Assembly (NCBI RefSeq): GCF_001952935.1
Contig: NZ_CP018319.1
Span: 5,600,001 to 5,664,000, forward strand
Direction of reading: 5' to 3'
From: Pseudomonas frederiksbergensis
Lineage (GTDB): Bacteria; Pseudomonadota; Gammaproteobacteria; Pseudomonadales; Pseudomonadaceae
DNA length: 64,000 bases
The position numbers and the translations under genes are program-made. Positions 42,421 through 52,453 of the stretch are shown here, piece after piece; positions within the stretch are counted from its first letter, which is position 1, and each line of letters starts with the position of its first letter. Under the pieces are notes generated by a model. The model had not been told where the DNA came from, made no database searches, and was given only the letters and a program-made list of their open reading frames with translations.

Positions 42421-45378
42421 TTAAAACTGCCAATTGAGGCTCAGGCCTACGCCATGGCTTTTCTCGCGACTGGCCAGTTGGCCGGTGTAATCGAGGTTCA
42501 AGCGAATGTCCCGGCTCAAGGCCAGGCTGGCATGGGCACCCACCAGCGCCGCATCACGCATCATCGGCGAACTCTCCACGGAAAACGCTGTGCTGCCGCC
42601 GGCAAATGCCAGGTGTTCTTCAGAATCAGTAGGGCTCAGGTTGTGCTGCCAGCCGAGACTGCCGCTCAGGTCCAACTTCTGCTGGCCGGACAAATTCACG
42701 GTTTTCAATGCACGCACGCCCAACGTGCTGAGCACCGCGTCACGCGTGTCGCCACTGCTTTTCAGTGCCGCAGCGTCACCTTTCTCGGTGAAACCTTCGG
42801 TGTCGAGGTGCACGTAGGCCAGGTTCGCGAAGGGTTCGAGCGCCAGCGGTTGCAGGTTCAGGCGATATGCCGCTTCACCAAACACTTGGGTGGTTCCGGC
42901 ATTGACCTTGGCTTTCTGTTTGGCGCTGACGTCGCCGTATTGCAGGTCACGTTTGACGTCGGCCCGATGCCAGCTGTAGGCGCCGCCGGCACTCAGGCGC
43001 CAGGCACCCAGCTCGCGGCCGGCATAAGCACCCAGGTGATAGCTATCGACTTTGGCCGATGAATGAGTGCCGGAGCCCATGCTCACCGAGCTGTCGCTGT
43101 AACCGGTGACCAGGCCGATCCGGGTTTGCTCATCGAGCGCCCCGTCGACACCGGCCAGCAAGCCGCCAATCGAAGTGGTGTAACCGGCGGTGTCATGGCG
43201 CTCATCGGTTTTGCCCCAGGCGCCCAGCGCCTTGATCCAGCCATTGCTTTGAGTGCCTTGGGCGTCAATCAACCGCTCACCGACAGCATCGCGCAGGTAG
43301 CGGCTGTCGTTGATCAGTACCGAACCCAGTGCCGGATAGATTTCCCCCGACAACTGCTGAAACGCCTGTTGGGCGGACGTCGCGGTGGGCGACAGCAGCA
43401 GGCTTTCGTAAACCGGATTGCCCGCCCCCAGCCCTTCGACGGCAGAAGCTACGGCGCGCTGGTTGGGCGTTTGGCCGACGCTGGCGAAGGTCGTGTCGTT
43501 GCGCTCGACACTCAATTGAATGCCGGTGGCGGCGTAATCGAGGCTGCCACCGATGAACAGGTAGTTGGGCAGCACCGCGCCGAACTGACCTTGAATGCCA
43601 CCGGCCGCTTGCAGGATGTTGTACTGATGACCGAGCAGGCTTTGCACTTGTTGAGTGCTGAGCAAGTCCGGGCTGTTTTCCAGTGACAGGCTGACGGTCG
43701 CGCCGCTGACCGTGGCCGTGCCGCCCGCGACGATCCGGTCGCTATCGGTCGGCGATAGCTCCACCGCGTAGGTCGAACCCGGCGCAAACGTGACGGCACC
43801 GCTGACCTGCAAGGTGCCAATGGAATTGCCCGGCGCAACCGTAGCGCCGCGGTTGGCCGTCAGTGCGCCAACGCGCCCCGATCCGCCCAACGTGCCGCTG
43901 TCATTGACGGTCACTGGCGATGCCAGCGAACCGTTAACCGACAGCAGGCCGCCATTCACCGTGGTCGGCCCGCGATAAGTGCTGTTGCCGGTGAGCATCA
44001 GGCGCCCGACACCAGACTTGATCAGGCTGCCTTCGTAGACCCGAGTGGCGGCGGCGAGATCACGGGCCGTGCCCACCGCATAGTCGGTCTGATCCTGCTG
44101 GCTGGCACCGAGCGGTACACCGTTCTCCCAACCTTTGGTCTTCAGTGTCTGTTGCCAGGCACTGTGCTCCGCTGCGTCTTCGCTTTGACGCTGAATCAGC
44201 GCCTTGTCGGTGATGTCGTTGCTCCAGACATCGCTCTGCCCTGCCCCCAGATTGGCGTCGAAACGTCCGAGCAATTGGCCCGGCCCGTGCATCGCCAGTT
44301 CGAGGTTGGCGACGCCCCAGCCGATGCGGGTACTCGGCGCCTCGGTGATCGAGCCGTCGAGTTGGGTGGCGGTGGTCAGCAGCGTTTCCAGCGCCTGCTG
44401 GTTGTTCATGTACGGATAGCGTTCCATCACCAGCGCCAGGGCACCGGTGGCATGCGGCGCGGACATGGAAGTGCCGGACTTGATCGCATAGCCTGCGCCG
44501 GGAATGGTGCTGTCGATCTTCGCGCCGGGGGTGGTGATGCACCAATACTTGGCGATCCCACACTGGTTGTATTTCTGTTGGTTGCCTTGATCCAGCCCCG
44601 ACACGGCCAGCCAGTGGCCTTCCAGGTCCGGCTCGAAATACGGCAAGGCCGAACGCACGCTGGCGTTGGGGTAACCGCTATTACCGGCGCTGAACACGTT
44701 GATCACGCCGCGCCGGGAAACGTCTGCGGCTTCATCGAGCCAGGTGCCTTTGTTCCAGTGCTGGGCGTAGGCCGCCTGCAGATCGGCGAGGGTCCGATAG
44801 CTGACATCCGGGGGTTGGCTGCCCCAGCTGTTGTTGATCGCTCGCACACCGGCATCCGCCAACGCGTTATAGACCGCTTTGAAGTAGCGTGGATCAGGGT
44901 TGGGGCCGAACAGGAAGCTGTCGTTCTTGTTGGTGTTGCCGACGTAAACCTGCGCGTTGTAGGCCACGCCGTGCATGCCGGTGCCGTCGCGCGAGGCACC
45001 GATAGTGCCGGCGACATGTGTGCCATGGGAGTCGTTGTTGGCGTTGAGTGTGCCGACGACATTGAACGGGGAGCCATCAACGTAACTGCCGCTGGCTGTC
45101 ACCCCGTGGTAACGGTCGGTGGCGAATTCGGGATGGGCTGCATCGAAGCCAGAATCGAGCTCGCCGATTTTCACGCCTTTACCGGTGATGCCGGCGGCAT
45201 AGGCTTGATCGGCTTGCATGCGGGCGAGTCCCCAGTCGCGCTGGAACTCCGCCGAGCGCCAACTGGCGGCATCGCCAGGCGTGCCGGTTTCCAGATAAGC
45301 GGCTTGCACCGAGACGGGCATTGCCGACACCAGGAGTAATAGCGTGCCGACCGACATCGGCTTGATCTGTACATCCAT
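42421..45378 (-). CDS. prtA: subtilisin-like serine protease autotransporter PrtA
   Basis: 985 residues from the ATG at 45378 (GAGAAG site). Signal peptide 1-26, S8 protease triad Asp75 (GELDSG), His121 (SHGTHVAG) and Ser304 (SGTSMSAP), an autotransporter-associated beta repeat (LTGNSTYRGPTTVNGG) and a C-terminal barrel ending LNWQF. The barrel and linker are highly similar to PrtB, the protease less so. Unlike AprA it carries its own outer-membrane pore, so it does not need AprDEF. It lies 37 bases after the aprF stop and is likely in its operon. Confidence 0.9.
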   Translation of the reverse strand: MDVQIKPMSVGTLLLLVSAMPVSVQAAYLETGTPGDAASWRSAEFQRDWGLARMQADQAYAAGITGKGVKIGELDSGFDAAHPEFATDRYHGVTASGSYVDGSPFNVVGTLNANNDSHGTHVAGTIGASRDGTGMHGVAYNAQVYVGNTNKNDSFLFGPNPDPRYFKAVYNALADAGVRAINNSWGSQPPDVSYRTLADLQAAYAQHWNKGTWLDEAADVSRRGVINVFSAGNSGYPNASVRSALPYFEPDLEGHWLAVSGLDQGNQQKYNQCGIAKYWCITTPGAKIDSTIPGAGYAIKSGTSMSAPHATGALALVMERYPYMNNQQALETLLTTATQLDGSITEAPSTRIGWGVANLELAMHGPGQLLGRFDANLGAGQSDVWSNDITDKALIQRQSEDAAEHSAWQQTLKTKGWENGVPLGASQQDQTDYAVGTARDLAAATRVYEGSLIKSGVGRLMLTGNSTYRGPTTVNGGLLSVNGSLASPVTVNDSGTLGGSGRVGALTANRGATVAPGNSIGTLQVSGAVTFAPGSTYAVELSPTDSDRIVAGGTATVSGATVSLSLENSPDLLSTQQVQSLLGHQYNILQAAGGIQGQFGAVLPNYLFIGGSLDYAATGIQLSVERNDTTFASVGQTPNQRAVASAVEGLGAGNPVYESLLLSPTATSAQQAFQQLSGEIYPALGSVLINDSRYLRDAVGERLIDAQGTQSNGWIKALGAWGKTDERHDTAGYTTSIGGLLAGVDGALDEQTRIGLVTGYSDSSVSMGSGTHSSAKVDSYHLGAYAGRELGAWRLSAGGAYSWHRADVKRDLQYGDVSAKQKAKVNAGTTQVFGEAAYRLNLQPLALEPFANLAYVHLDTEGFTEKGDAAALKSSGDTRDAVLSTLGVRALKTVNLSGQQKLDLSGSLGWQHNLSPTDSEEHLAFAGGSTAFSVESSPMMRDAALVGAHASLALSRDIRLNLDYTGQLASREKSHGVGLSLNWQF

Positions 45379-45415
45379 GTTCACTTCTCGCTTTTTTTGT
45401 TTTTTTGGGGGGCAT

Positions 45416-46780
45416 TTATTGCGTTCTTGGGCCTTGGCCGAACGCCTCGTCAACCCTGGCCAAATCCTGCTCGTTCAACGTCCCGGCGTAGTAATGCAAC
45501 TTGGTCCAGGCCATCAAGTAGTCGTAGCGTGCCTGTGCCAGATCGCGGCGGGTGGTAAATAGTTGTTGTTCTGCATTTAATGCATCGAGGTTGACGCGCT
45601 CGCCGCCCAAAATGCTTTGCCTGGTCGAAATCACCAGCGCTTCGGCGGACTTCAGGGCTTTCTGATAAGCCCGCAACTTGTTCACGCCCGACAGGCAGGC
45701 GCTGAACTGGCGACGCAGTTCAATCAACGTTTCCCGGGTCTTGCCGTCCAGTTCGTACTCGGCCTGCTCCATGGTGCGGCTGGCCTGGCGAGTCGATGCG
45801 GATACCCCGCCACCGGCGTACAGCGGCACGTTGACTTCAATCCCGATGGTGTTGGTGTCGTAACGCTGGTTGTAGGTGTTGCCGCTTTCCGACTCGTTCT
45901 GGCGTACCGAGGCGTAGGCGCTGACTTTTGGCAGGTGCCCGGCGCGGTTGCGTTCGACTTCATAACGCGCGACTTCCACGGCATGGCGCTGCGAAGCCAG
46001 GTTCGGGTTGTTGGCCACGGCCATCTCGTGCCAGGTGTCGTAATTGGCCGGCTGCAGGGTGAACGTCTGGAAACTCTGATCCAGCGGCGCTAAGTCCCCG
46101 ATGTTGATCGCCGGCACGCCAATCAGCGCGCCCAGCTCTCGTAACGACGCGTCCTGCTCATCACGGGCTTCTATTTCCTCGGCCGTGGCCAGTTCATAGC
46201 GCGACTCGGCCTCAAGGATGTCGGTACGCGTGCCCTCGCCCTGACGGAACATGTGTTCGTTCTGCTGGAACTGTTGCTCGAAAGCCTTTTTCTTGGCCTG
46301 CGCGATGTCGATCTGATCCTGAGCGAACAGCGCCTGGGTGTAACTCTCCAGCACCCGAACCAGCAATTCCTGACTCTTGCCGCGAAAGGCTTCGTCGGCA
46401 AACAGCGATTGCGCCACGCCTTTGCGGTACGAGGCGTAAGCCTCGTAGTCGAGCAGCGGTTGTTGCAGGGTCAGGGTCGAGCCGTAACTGCTGTAGTTGC
46501 GGTCATCGGTGCGGTTCTGCCCGCGCTCATTGAGGGCGGTGGCCTTGGAGGAGTTGCGCCCCTTGTTGTAGTTGTAACCGATCCTGGGCAACAGCCCGGC
46601 GCGGCCAATGGCGCGGTTTTCAAGACCGGCATCGCGTTCCTTGATGGCGCCGAGAAACACCGGATCATTGCGCAATGCTTGTTCGTAAATGTCGAACGGT
46701 CCCATCGCCAACACACTGTTGCAGGTCAGCAACGCCAGGGTCGCTGCGAGCATGGAAAGCTTATTCATACAGCGGAACAT
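45416..46780 (-). CDS. aprF: TolC-family outer-membrane channel of the protease exporter, AprF
   Basis: 454-residue outer-membrane factor of the type I exporter. Signal peptide of about 25 residues (MFRCMNKLSMLAATLALLT then CNSVLA). Two outer-membrane-efflux repeats: ALRNDPVFLGAIKERDAGLE and AVANNPNLASQRHAVEVARY, with helical hairpins ending RYDYLMAWTKLHYYAG. Start ATG 46780 has AGGAA at suitable distance; ATG 46768 is the alternative. The aprE stop is 3 bases before it. Confidence 0.93.
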   Translation of the reverse strand: MFRCMNKLSMLAATLALLTCNSVLAMGPFDIYEQALRNDPVFLGAIKERDAGLENRAIGRAGLLPRIGYNYNKGRNSSKATALNERGQNRTDDRNYSSYGSTLTLQQPLLDYEAYASYRKGVAQSLFADEAFRGKSQELLVRVLESYTQALFAQDQIDIAQAKKKAFEQQFQQNEHMFRQGEGTRTDILEAESRYELATAEEIEARDEQDASLRELGALIGVPAINIGDLAPLDQSFQTFTLQPANYDTWHEMAVANNPNLASQRHAVEVARYEVERNRAGHLPKVSAYASVRQNESESGNTYNQRYDTNTIGIEVNVPLYAGGGVSASTRQASRTMEQAEYELDGKTRETLIELRRQFSACLSGVNKLRAYQKALKSAEALVISTRQSILGGERVNLDALNAEQQLFTTRRDLAQARYDYLMAWTKLHYYAGTLNEQDLARVDEAFGQGPRTQ

Positions 46781-46782
46781 CC

Positions 46783-48117
46783 TTATTCCTCAGTCAACGC
46801 GGAACCTGCCCGGTCGAGCAGCGGTTTGAACAAATAGTTGAGGAGTGAACGCTCACCGGTGCGCACGAACATTTCCGCCGGCATGCCAGGCTTGATCACC
46901 AGGCCGTTGAGTTTTTCCATGGCCTGATCGCTGACGCTGCTGCGCAGTACGTAATACGGCGCACCGGTTTTCTCGTCGATCATCTGGTCGGCGGAGATCA
47001 GGCTGACCTCGCCGGGCACCCGCGGCGTGCGGCTCTGGTTGAACGCGGTGAACAAGATGTCCACCGGCAAGTGCGTGCCGACCTTGTCGACCAGGTTGAC
47101 CGGCAGGTGCCCTTCCACCTCCAGGCTCGTCCCCTGCGGCACGATCTCCAGCAGGGTATCGCCCTGACGCACCACCGCGCCCACGGTGTGAACCCCGAGG
47201 TTGACTGCAATGCCATCGGCGGTGGCGATGATCTCGCTGTGTTGCAGATCGAACCCGGCGGAGGTCAGTTGCTCTTCCAGCGTCACGCTTTTCAATTGCG
47301 CATCGGCCAGTTGGGTGCGGACTTCTTTCTGGTATTCCTCGATGTGCTGTTGCAGTTTCAGCCGCGATTCGAGGATGCCCTGCTCCACACGGCCGCTGTC
47401 GCCGCTGTTTTCCGCCAATTGTTGCTGAACCTGTGACAGCTGACGCTGGTACTCCATCAACCGATTGCGCGGGATGTAGCCGTTGTCCGCCAGGGGCTGA
47501 AGATTGCTCAGCTGTTGTTGCAGAGAGCTGGCCTGGGCCGTCAGGTCCATGCGGGCGCGGCGCATGCCGGCCAGTTGCGCGCTGGCGCCTTCGATGCTGG
47601 CGCGCAAGGCAGCCTGCTCGCGGGAAAACGCTTCACGGCGGCTGCTGAACAACTGCCGTTGACCTTCCAGCACCAAGGCCAGGCGCGGGTCGGGGTTGTT
47701 GCTTAGTTCAGCGGGGAAACTCACTTGTTTGAGGTTGTCCCGTTCACTCTGCCACCGCGCCAGACTGGCCCAGGCCATGCGGTATTGCGCTTGCAGCGAT
47801 TGCACGTCCGCGGCGACTTGGGTCTGGTCGAGCTGGAACAATGGCTGGCCCTGCTTCACCACTTGACCCTCGCGCACCAGAATCTGGCTGACCACGCCAC
47901 TGCTCATCGATTGCACGGCTTTGCGCTTGCCCGACACCACGACCGTGCCTTGCACGGGAATGCCTTGGTCAAGCGGCGCGAGACTGGCCCAGGTGAAGAA
48001 ACTGCCGGCGCCGACGATCGCCAGAATCCAGCCCATGCGGACAAAGAAACGCGCGTCGCGCTCAGGGCGTTCGGCGATGTAGTCATGTTCCATGGTGGCT
48101 TCGCTGATGTTGCTCAT
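46783..48117 (-). CDS. aprE: HlyD-family membrane fusion protein, AprE
   Basis: 444-residue periplasmic adaptor. One N-terminal membrane helix (about 27-48, MGWILAIVGAGSFFTWASL), a biotinyl-lipoyl-like half motif (VVVSGKRKAVQSMSSGVV), a long coiled coil (about 100-290) and the HlyD signature region LVDKVGTHLPVDILFTAFNQ near 345-365. Its ATG overlaps the aprD stop by ATGA. Bridges AprD and AprF for AprA and the RTX lipases. Confidence 0.94.
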   Translation of the reverse strand: MSNISEATMEHDYIAERPERDARFFVRMGWILAIVGAGSFFTWASLAPLDQGIPVQGTVVVSGKRKAVQSMSSGVVSQILVREGQVVKQGQPLFQLDQTQVAADVQSLQAQYRMAWASLARWQSERDNLKQVSFPAELSNNPDPRLALVLEGQRQLFSSRREAFSREQAALRASIEGASAQLAGMRRARMDLTAQASSLQQQLSNLQPLADNGYIPRNRLMEYQRQLSQVQQQLAENSGDSGRVEQGILESRLKLQQHIEEYQKEVRTQLADAQLKSVTLEEQLTSAGFDLQHSEIIATADGIAVNLGVHTVGAVVRQGDTLLEIVPQGTSLEVEGHLPVNLVDKVGTHLPVDILFTAFNQSRTPRVPGEVSLISADQMIDEKTGAPYYVLRSSVSDQAMEKLNGLVIKPGMPAEMFVRTGERSLLNYLFKPLLDRAGSALTEE

Positions 48118-49889
48118 ACGCCCGAATTCCTTGTCGAGGGCTGATACTGCCGGCTCATGCTGAGCCCGCCCGGTGCTGGCGCGGTTTTCTCCCGCGGCTG
48201 CTCCTGATTGGCGGCGAGAGCCTTGAGCACGTCCTGGCTTGCACCGAAGGCTTGCAGGCGTCCTTCGTTGAGCACCAGCAGCTTGTCGGCCTGGGCCAGT
48301 GCCGAGGAGCGATGGGTGACCAGAATCACACTGGTGCCTTGGGCTTTCATTTGCGCAATGGCACTGGCCAATGCGGCTTCGCCCACGGTGTCGAGGTTGG
48401 AATTGGGTTCATCCAGCACCACAAGGCGCGGGTTGCCATACAACGCACGCGCAAGGGCCACGCGCTGCTTCTGTCCCCCGGACAAGCCGCTGCCGTCCTC
48501 GCCGAGCACGGTGTCATAGCCTTGCGGCATGCGCAGAATCAGTTCGTGAACGCCGGCCTGCTGCGCGGCTTCAACGACTTTTTTCGGCTGTGTCTCGCTG
48601 AAGCGGGCGATGTTTTCGGCGATGCTGCCGCTGAACAGCTCGATGTCTTGCGGCAGATAACCGATGTAGGGGCCAAGATCGTCGCGGTTCCAGCGATGAA
48701 TGTCCGCGCCGTCGAGCCGCACCGTGCCACCCAGCGTCGGCCAGACGCCGACGAGTACCCGGGCCAATGTCGATTTCCCGGAACCGGAGGCGCCGAGCAC
48801 GCCGAGCACTTCCCCGGCACCGAGGCTGAAATTGACCAAATGCAACGTGGCGGCCCGTTGCCCCGGCGGCGCGGCGCTGACCTGTTCAAACGCGATCTGG
48901 CCTTTCGGCGCGGGCAGCGCCATGGCTTCGTCACTCGGTGGAAAGGCTTGCAGCAATGAATCAAGACGACGGTAAGCGAGCTTGGCGCCGCTCCACTGTT
49001 TCCACACGGCGATCAACTGATCGATGGGGCTCAGGACACGGCCCATCAGAATGGAACCGGCGATCATCATCCCGGCAGTCATATCGCCCTTGATCACCAG
49101 CAAGGCGCCAAGGCCCAGCACCAACGATTGCAGGCACAGGCGCAAGGTTTTGCTCAGGGAGCTGATGACGGCACCAGTGTCGCTGGCCTGGTTCTGCAAG
49201 CCGAGGAAACGTGAGTGGACCTGGAACCAACGTGTACGCAACGCCCCGAGCATACCCATGGCCTGAATGGTTTCGGCGTTGTGCAGGTGGCTGGTGGCCA
49301 GTTGGCTGGACTTCTGGGAAAAACCGGCGGCGTCGCCCAAGGGCTTTTTGGTCATTGTCTCGTTGAGGCAAGCCAGGCCGATCAACAGCACCGTGCCCAC
49401 CGTCGCAAACACGCCGAGCCAGACATTGAACAGGTAGATCACAAACAGATAAACCGGAAACCACGGCGCATCGAAGAAGGCAAACAGCGCGGGACCGGTG
49501 ACGAATTGGCGAATTTGCGTCAGGTCCCCCAACGCTTGCCCGGCGTTGCCCTCGCCCCGAAACAGGTTGCGCTCGAAGGCGGCCTGGTAAACCCGCAGAT
49601 TGAAGCGGCGCTCCAGTTGGCTGCCGATGCGGATAACGATGAAGCTGCGCACGATCTCAAGCAGACCGATGAAGGCAAAGAACCCGACCACCATTAACGA
49701 CAACATCGCCAGGGTGGTTTCATTTTGCGAAGACAGCACGCGGTCGTAGACCTGCAGCATGTAAATCGACGGAACCAGCATCAGCACGTTTATTAACGCG
49801 GTAAAACAACCGACGCTGATCAGGATGCTCTTGTAGTCGCCCAATGCTTTGAACAAGGGAGCGCTGGCCGGACTCTTTGCCATCTTCAT
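48114..49889 (-). CDS. aprD: type I secretion ABC transporter, AprD
   Basis: 591-residue half transporter: membrane domain with about six helices (residues 22-300), then an ATPase with Walker A GASGSGKS (366-373), signature LSGGQ (469-473) and Walker B LVVLDE (489-494). It drives export of C-terminal signal proteins (AprA, PueA, PueB). AGGAA site before the ATG. It follows aprI after 188 bases that hold a possible promoter, so it may be transcribed both from aprA and separately. Confidence 0.95.
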   Translation of the reverse strand: MKMAKSPASAPLFKALGDYKSILISVGCFTALINVLMLVPSIYMLQVYDRVLSSQNETTLAMLSLMVVGFFAFIGLLEIVRSFIVIRIGSQLERRFNLRVYQAAFERNLFRGEGNAGQALGDLTQIRQFVTGPALFAFFDAPWFPVYLFVIYLFNVWLGVFATVGTVLLIGLACLNETMTKKPLGDAAGFSQKSSQLATSHLHNAETIQAMGMLGALRTRWFQVHSRFLGLQNQASDTGAVISSLSKTLRLCLQSLVLGLGALLVIKGDMTAGMMIAGSILMGRVLSPIDQLIAVWKQWSGAKLAYRRLDSLLQAFPPSDEAMALPAPKGQIAFEQVSAAPPGQRAATLHLVNFSLGAGEVLGVLGASGSGKSTLARVLVGVWPTLGGTVRLDGADIHRWNRDDLGPYIGYLPQDIELFSGSIAENIARFSETQPKKVVEAAQQAGVHELILRMPQGYDTVLGEDGSGLSGGQKQRVALARALYGNPRLVVLDEPNSNLDTVGEAALASAIAQMKAQGTSVILVTHRSSALAQADKLLVLNEGRLQAFGASQDVLKALAANQEQPREKTAPAPGGLSMSRQYQPSTRNSGV

Positions 49890-49959
49890 GGGTTATTCCT
49901 GAGGTGTTCTTCCTCGCCTTCTTCTGGCGAAGTTTCCATTAACTGTCCGCACTGGGGCG

Positions 49960-49987
49960 GATATAGGCCTTGCGGTAGCGCTTACAA
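49960..49987 (-). promoter_or_regulatory. possible sigma-70 promoter for aprDEF
   Basis: On the minus strand TTGTAA (49987-49982), a 16-bp spacer and TATATC (49965-49960). It is in the 188-base gap between aprI and aprD. This is pattern matching only. Confidence 0.35.
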
Positions 49988-50077
49988 ACTAATAACAACT
50001 TTCCGTGGGCGACAGAACGCTGCCACTAGTTGGGTGGTGCTTATGCCAACCATGACAAGCGTTATGTTTGAATCGTG

Positions 50078-50503
50078 TTATTGCACCTGACGCACAAGTG
50101 TTATGACCAGATCGGATTTCAATGTGGCTTTATACGATCCATCACGTTGGCGGCTGAGAAATAGAACCTTCGAACCTTCTTTGCCAGTGATTGCCAGGCC
50201 ATCCGGCTCAGGGAACCAGCCAATCGCAGATTCGCCGTCCAGCCAGGCGCTGAGACAATCGGCGCCCGCACCCAGCGACTGTTGCGGTTGAAAGTCGATG
50301 ACGCAGACATTGGACGGTTTGTCCTGCAACGCCTGGGACTCTGACGAGTCATCTTTGGCCATCAGGGTCGCCTGCCATTTACCGGCCAGTTCCGAGGGGT
50401 CTGCTAATTTCAGGCTGCTCGCCATGGCTACATCTCCAAAAATCATCATGAACGTCGCCAATAGCCACGCGGTTGTTCTGTAAGTGAAGCCGTTGTGGAT
50501 CAT
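50078..50503 (-). CDS. aprI: alkaline metalloprotease inhibitor, AprI (Inh)
   Basis: 141-residue periplasmic protein. Signal peptide to about 28 (GDVAMA), then the Inh domain SSLKLADPSELAGKWQ whose mature N-terminus inserts in the protease active site, an internal disulfide pair (NVCVID and GADCLSAW), and the beta-barrel. Protects the cell from AprA before export. 67 bases separate it from the aprA stop; it belongs to the operon. Confidence 0.92.
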   Translation of the reverse strand: MIHNGFTYRTTAWLLATFMMIFGDVAMASSLKLADPSELAGKWQATLMAKDDSSESQALQDKPSNVCVIDFQPQQSLGAGADCLSAWLDGESAIGWFPEPDGLAITGKEGSKVLFLSRQRDGSYKATLKSDLVITLVRQVQ

Positions 50504-50570
50504 AAGGCGCTTTACTCATTTCAAGGGGCAGAGAGCAGCGCGTCTGCGCCGCCCTCCTTTTCACCTCACA

Positions 50571-52028
50571 TTACGCAGCGATGTCGGAGTAAGCCGCCTG
50601 GCCCACGGTGCTGACCATGAAATCAGCCACGCCGTGCCCGGAGAAGTCCACCGACAACAGGCTGTTGCCGCCCGAAGAGGTCAACACTGCATCGCCTGCC
50701 GCACCGGTGAACGAGTTCACGAAATGCAGGCCCGCGCCGTTGGTGATGCCGGTCAGGTCAATCTTGTCCAGGCCGCTGACAAAATCGAGGATCTGGTCGA
50801 TAGCACCGGGTTTGGAATCGCTGCTGGCGGCGAACACAAAGGTGTCCGAACCGGCGCCACCCCACAGTTTGTCCGCGCCGCCCGCGCCGAAGAGAATGTC
50901 GTTGCCGGCACCGCCCTTCAGTTCGTTGGACACGCTGTTGCCGATCAGCAGGTCGCTGCCCGAACCGCCGATAGCGTTTTCGACGGTGACGCCCTTGGCG
51001 ATGGACACGTTACCCACCATGCCGCCAACGTCGGAGAACGAGGCCTCATTCAGGTTGATCTTCTGGTTTTGGGTAAAACCGGAGAAGTCCAGGGTGTCCT
51101 TGCCGCCCGCATCCCATACCGAAAACACAACCTTGTCCGACGACGAAGCCGCGCTCAGGAAGTCCCGTCCGGCGTTGGAGTTGAAGCCGTAAGTGGTGTC
51201 ACCGGTACGGGTGGTGGTGTTGGCGCCGTAGAGCTTCTGGATGGCGGCGATATCGTCCATCAGCGGGCCGGACGAATAGGCTTCGACGCCGCCCTTGCTG
51301 AAGTTCTGGCTGGTATTGCTTTCACTCCAGTAGCTCATGACGCTGTAACCGCGGGTGTCTTGCCCGTAGGAAGCGTCGTTGTAGGTCGGAGCACCTTCGC
51401 CGGCGTTGTAGTCGCCAGGGTGGGCCAGGCCCAGGGAATGACCGATTTCGTGGGTCAGGGTCTGACGCCCGTAGTTGTTCAGGTCCGGCGTCTTGTTGAC
51501 GTTATAGCCACTGCCCGTCAGATACCACGAAGTACCGTCATAACCAGCACCGGTGCCCGGCAGATAAGCGAATGCCGCTGCGCCATCCTGGCCACCGCTG
51601 TAGTTGCCGAAGGTCATATGAGCGTCGCCGCCCGTGGCTTTGTCGGTGAACGTGACATTGGCCACATCGGCCCAGGATTGCATGGCTAGCACGGCCTGGC
51701 CTTTCTGCTGAGCGCTGAACTGGCTGAACCCGGTAATCCCGTGTTTGTTCATGGTGCTCGACGACGCCGAGGTCAGGAACGTGTAGGTGAGTTCAATCTT
51801 GCCGCTGCCGTCCTTGTCCTGGTAGGCAGCACCATCGCGCAGCAACTGGGTCGCTGCCTGGTCGACGGAAAAGGAGGGTTTGCCATTGACCATGAGGTTG
51901 CCGCCCCGATCATACTGATGGCTGAAGCTATTGATCTGGTTGAACGCAGAACTGGATGCAGCCAATGCTTGCAGTGGCTGGAATGCCTGTTCGGCGGTAT
52001 CAATAGCGTTGTCTTTTACTTTCGACAT
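50571..52028 (-). CDS. aprA: serralysin-type zinc metalloprotease AprA
   Basis: 485-residue extracellular alkaline protease. Zinc site HEIGHSLGLAH (His193, Glu194, His197, His203), Met-turn Met231 (SVMSYW), RTX repeats at 354-398 (GGAGND units) and a C-terminal type I signal; no N-terminal signal peptide but a short propeptide. ATG at 52028 has AAGGAAG; an in-frame GTG (52034) is upstream. It is the first gene of the apr-prt-pue group; a long A/T-rich leader lies upstream. Confidence 0.95.
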   Translation of the reverse strand: MSKVKDNAIDTAEQAFQPLQALAASSSAFNQINSFSHQYDRGGNLMVNGKPSFSVDQAATQLLRDGAAYQDKDGSGKIELTYTFLTSASSSTMNKHGITGFSQFSAQQKGQAVLAMQSWADVANVTFTDKATGGDAHMTFGNYSGGQDGAAAFAYLPGTGAGYDGTSWYLTGSGYNVNKTPDLNNYGRQTLTHEIGHSLGLAHPGDYNAGEGAPTYNDASYGQDTRGYSVMSYWSESNTSQNFSKGGVEAYSSGPLMDDIAAIQKLYGANTTTRTGDTTYGFNSNAGRDFLSAASSSDKVVFSVWDAGGKDTLDFSGFTQNQKINLNEASFSDVGGMVGNVSIAKGVTVENAIGGSGSDLLIGNSVSNELKGGAGNDILFGAGGADKLWGGAGSDTFVFAASSDSKPGAIDQILDFVSGLDKIDLTGITNGAGLHFVNSFTGAAGDAVLTSSGGNSLLSVDFSGHGVADFMVSTVGQAAYSDIAA

Positions 52029-52453
52029 AAACACACTTCCTTGTTTAGCTATGGAACAGTTTTTTGTCAGACAGCGACAATCTCTGGCGAGATCGTCCTA
52101 TCACTCGCCCAATGAAGGCGAAAGAAAACTGACACAATTCGAAATCAAACGTCTACATTTTTTTTGACGTCAAATTGAGTTGTTCCTGCAAGTACCCGGA
52201 AACAATGCCTGCGCTGTCGAAATATTGTTGGTTAGATGGCGGCTTGCGCAAATCGTCTGACGATTTGTTATTTAATTATTAAATAGAGGTAAGTTGCTTT
52301 TTGTCGACGGGGTCTCACTTTGCTGAACTTACTAATATAAGTGCCAGTGCATTGCCATCAATCAATCAATTAAACGTTTGGTGAGTACCGCGTGCAACAA
52401 GGTCGCGGAAGGAATTACCGACCAGATAAATCCCGCCGCTCTCCACTGATAAG
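52029..52453. promoter_or_regulatory. A/T-rich region upstream of aprA
   Basis: 425 bases with no gene. Base composition is clearly richer in A/T than flanking genes. It holds the aprA ribosome site, a run of eight T near 52158-52166 beside GACGTCAAATTG, and a short ATCA tandem near 52359-52370. It must contain the aprA promoter and the terminal part after the unknown gene, but no -35/-10 pair is convincing. Confidence 0.4.
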
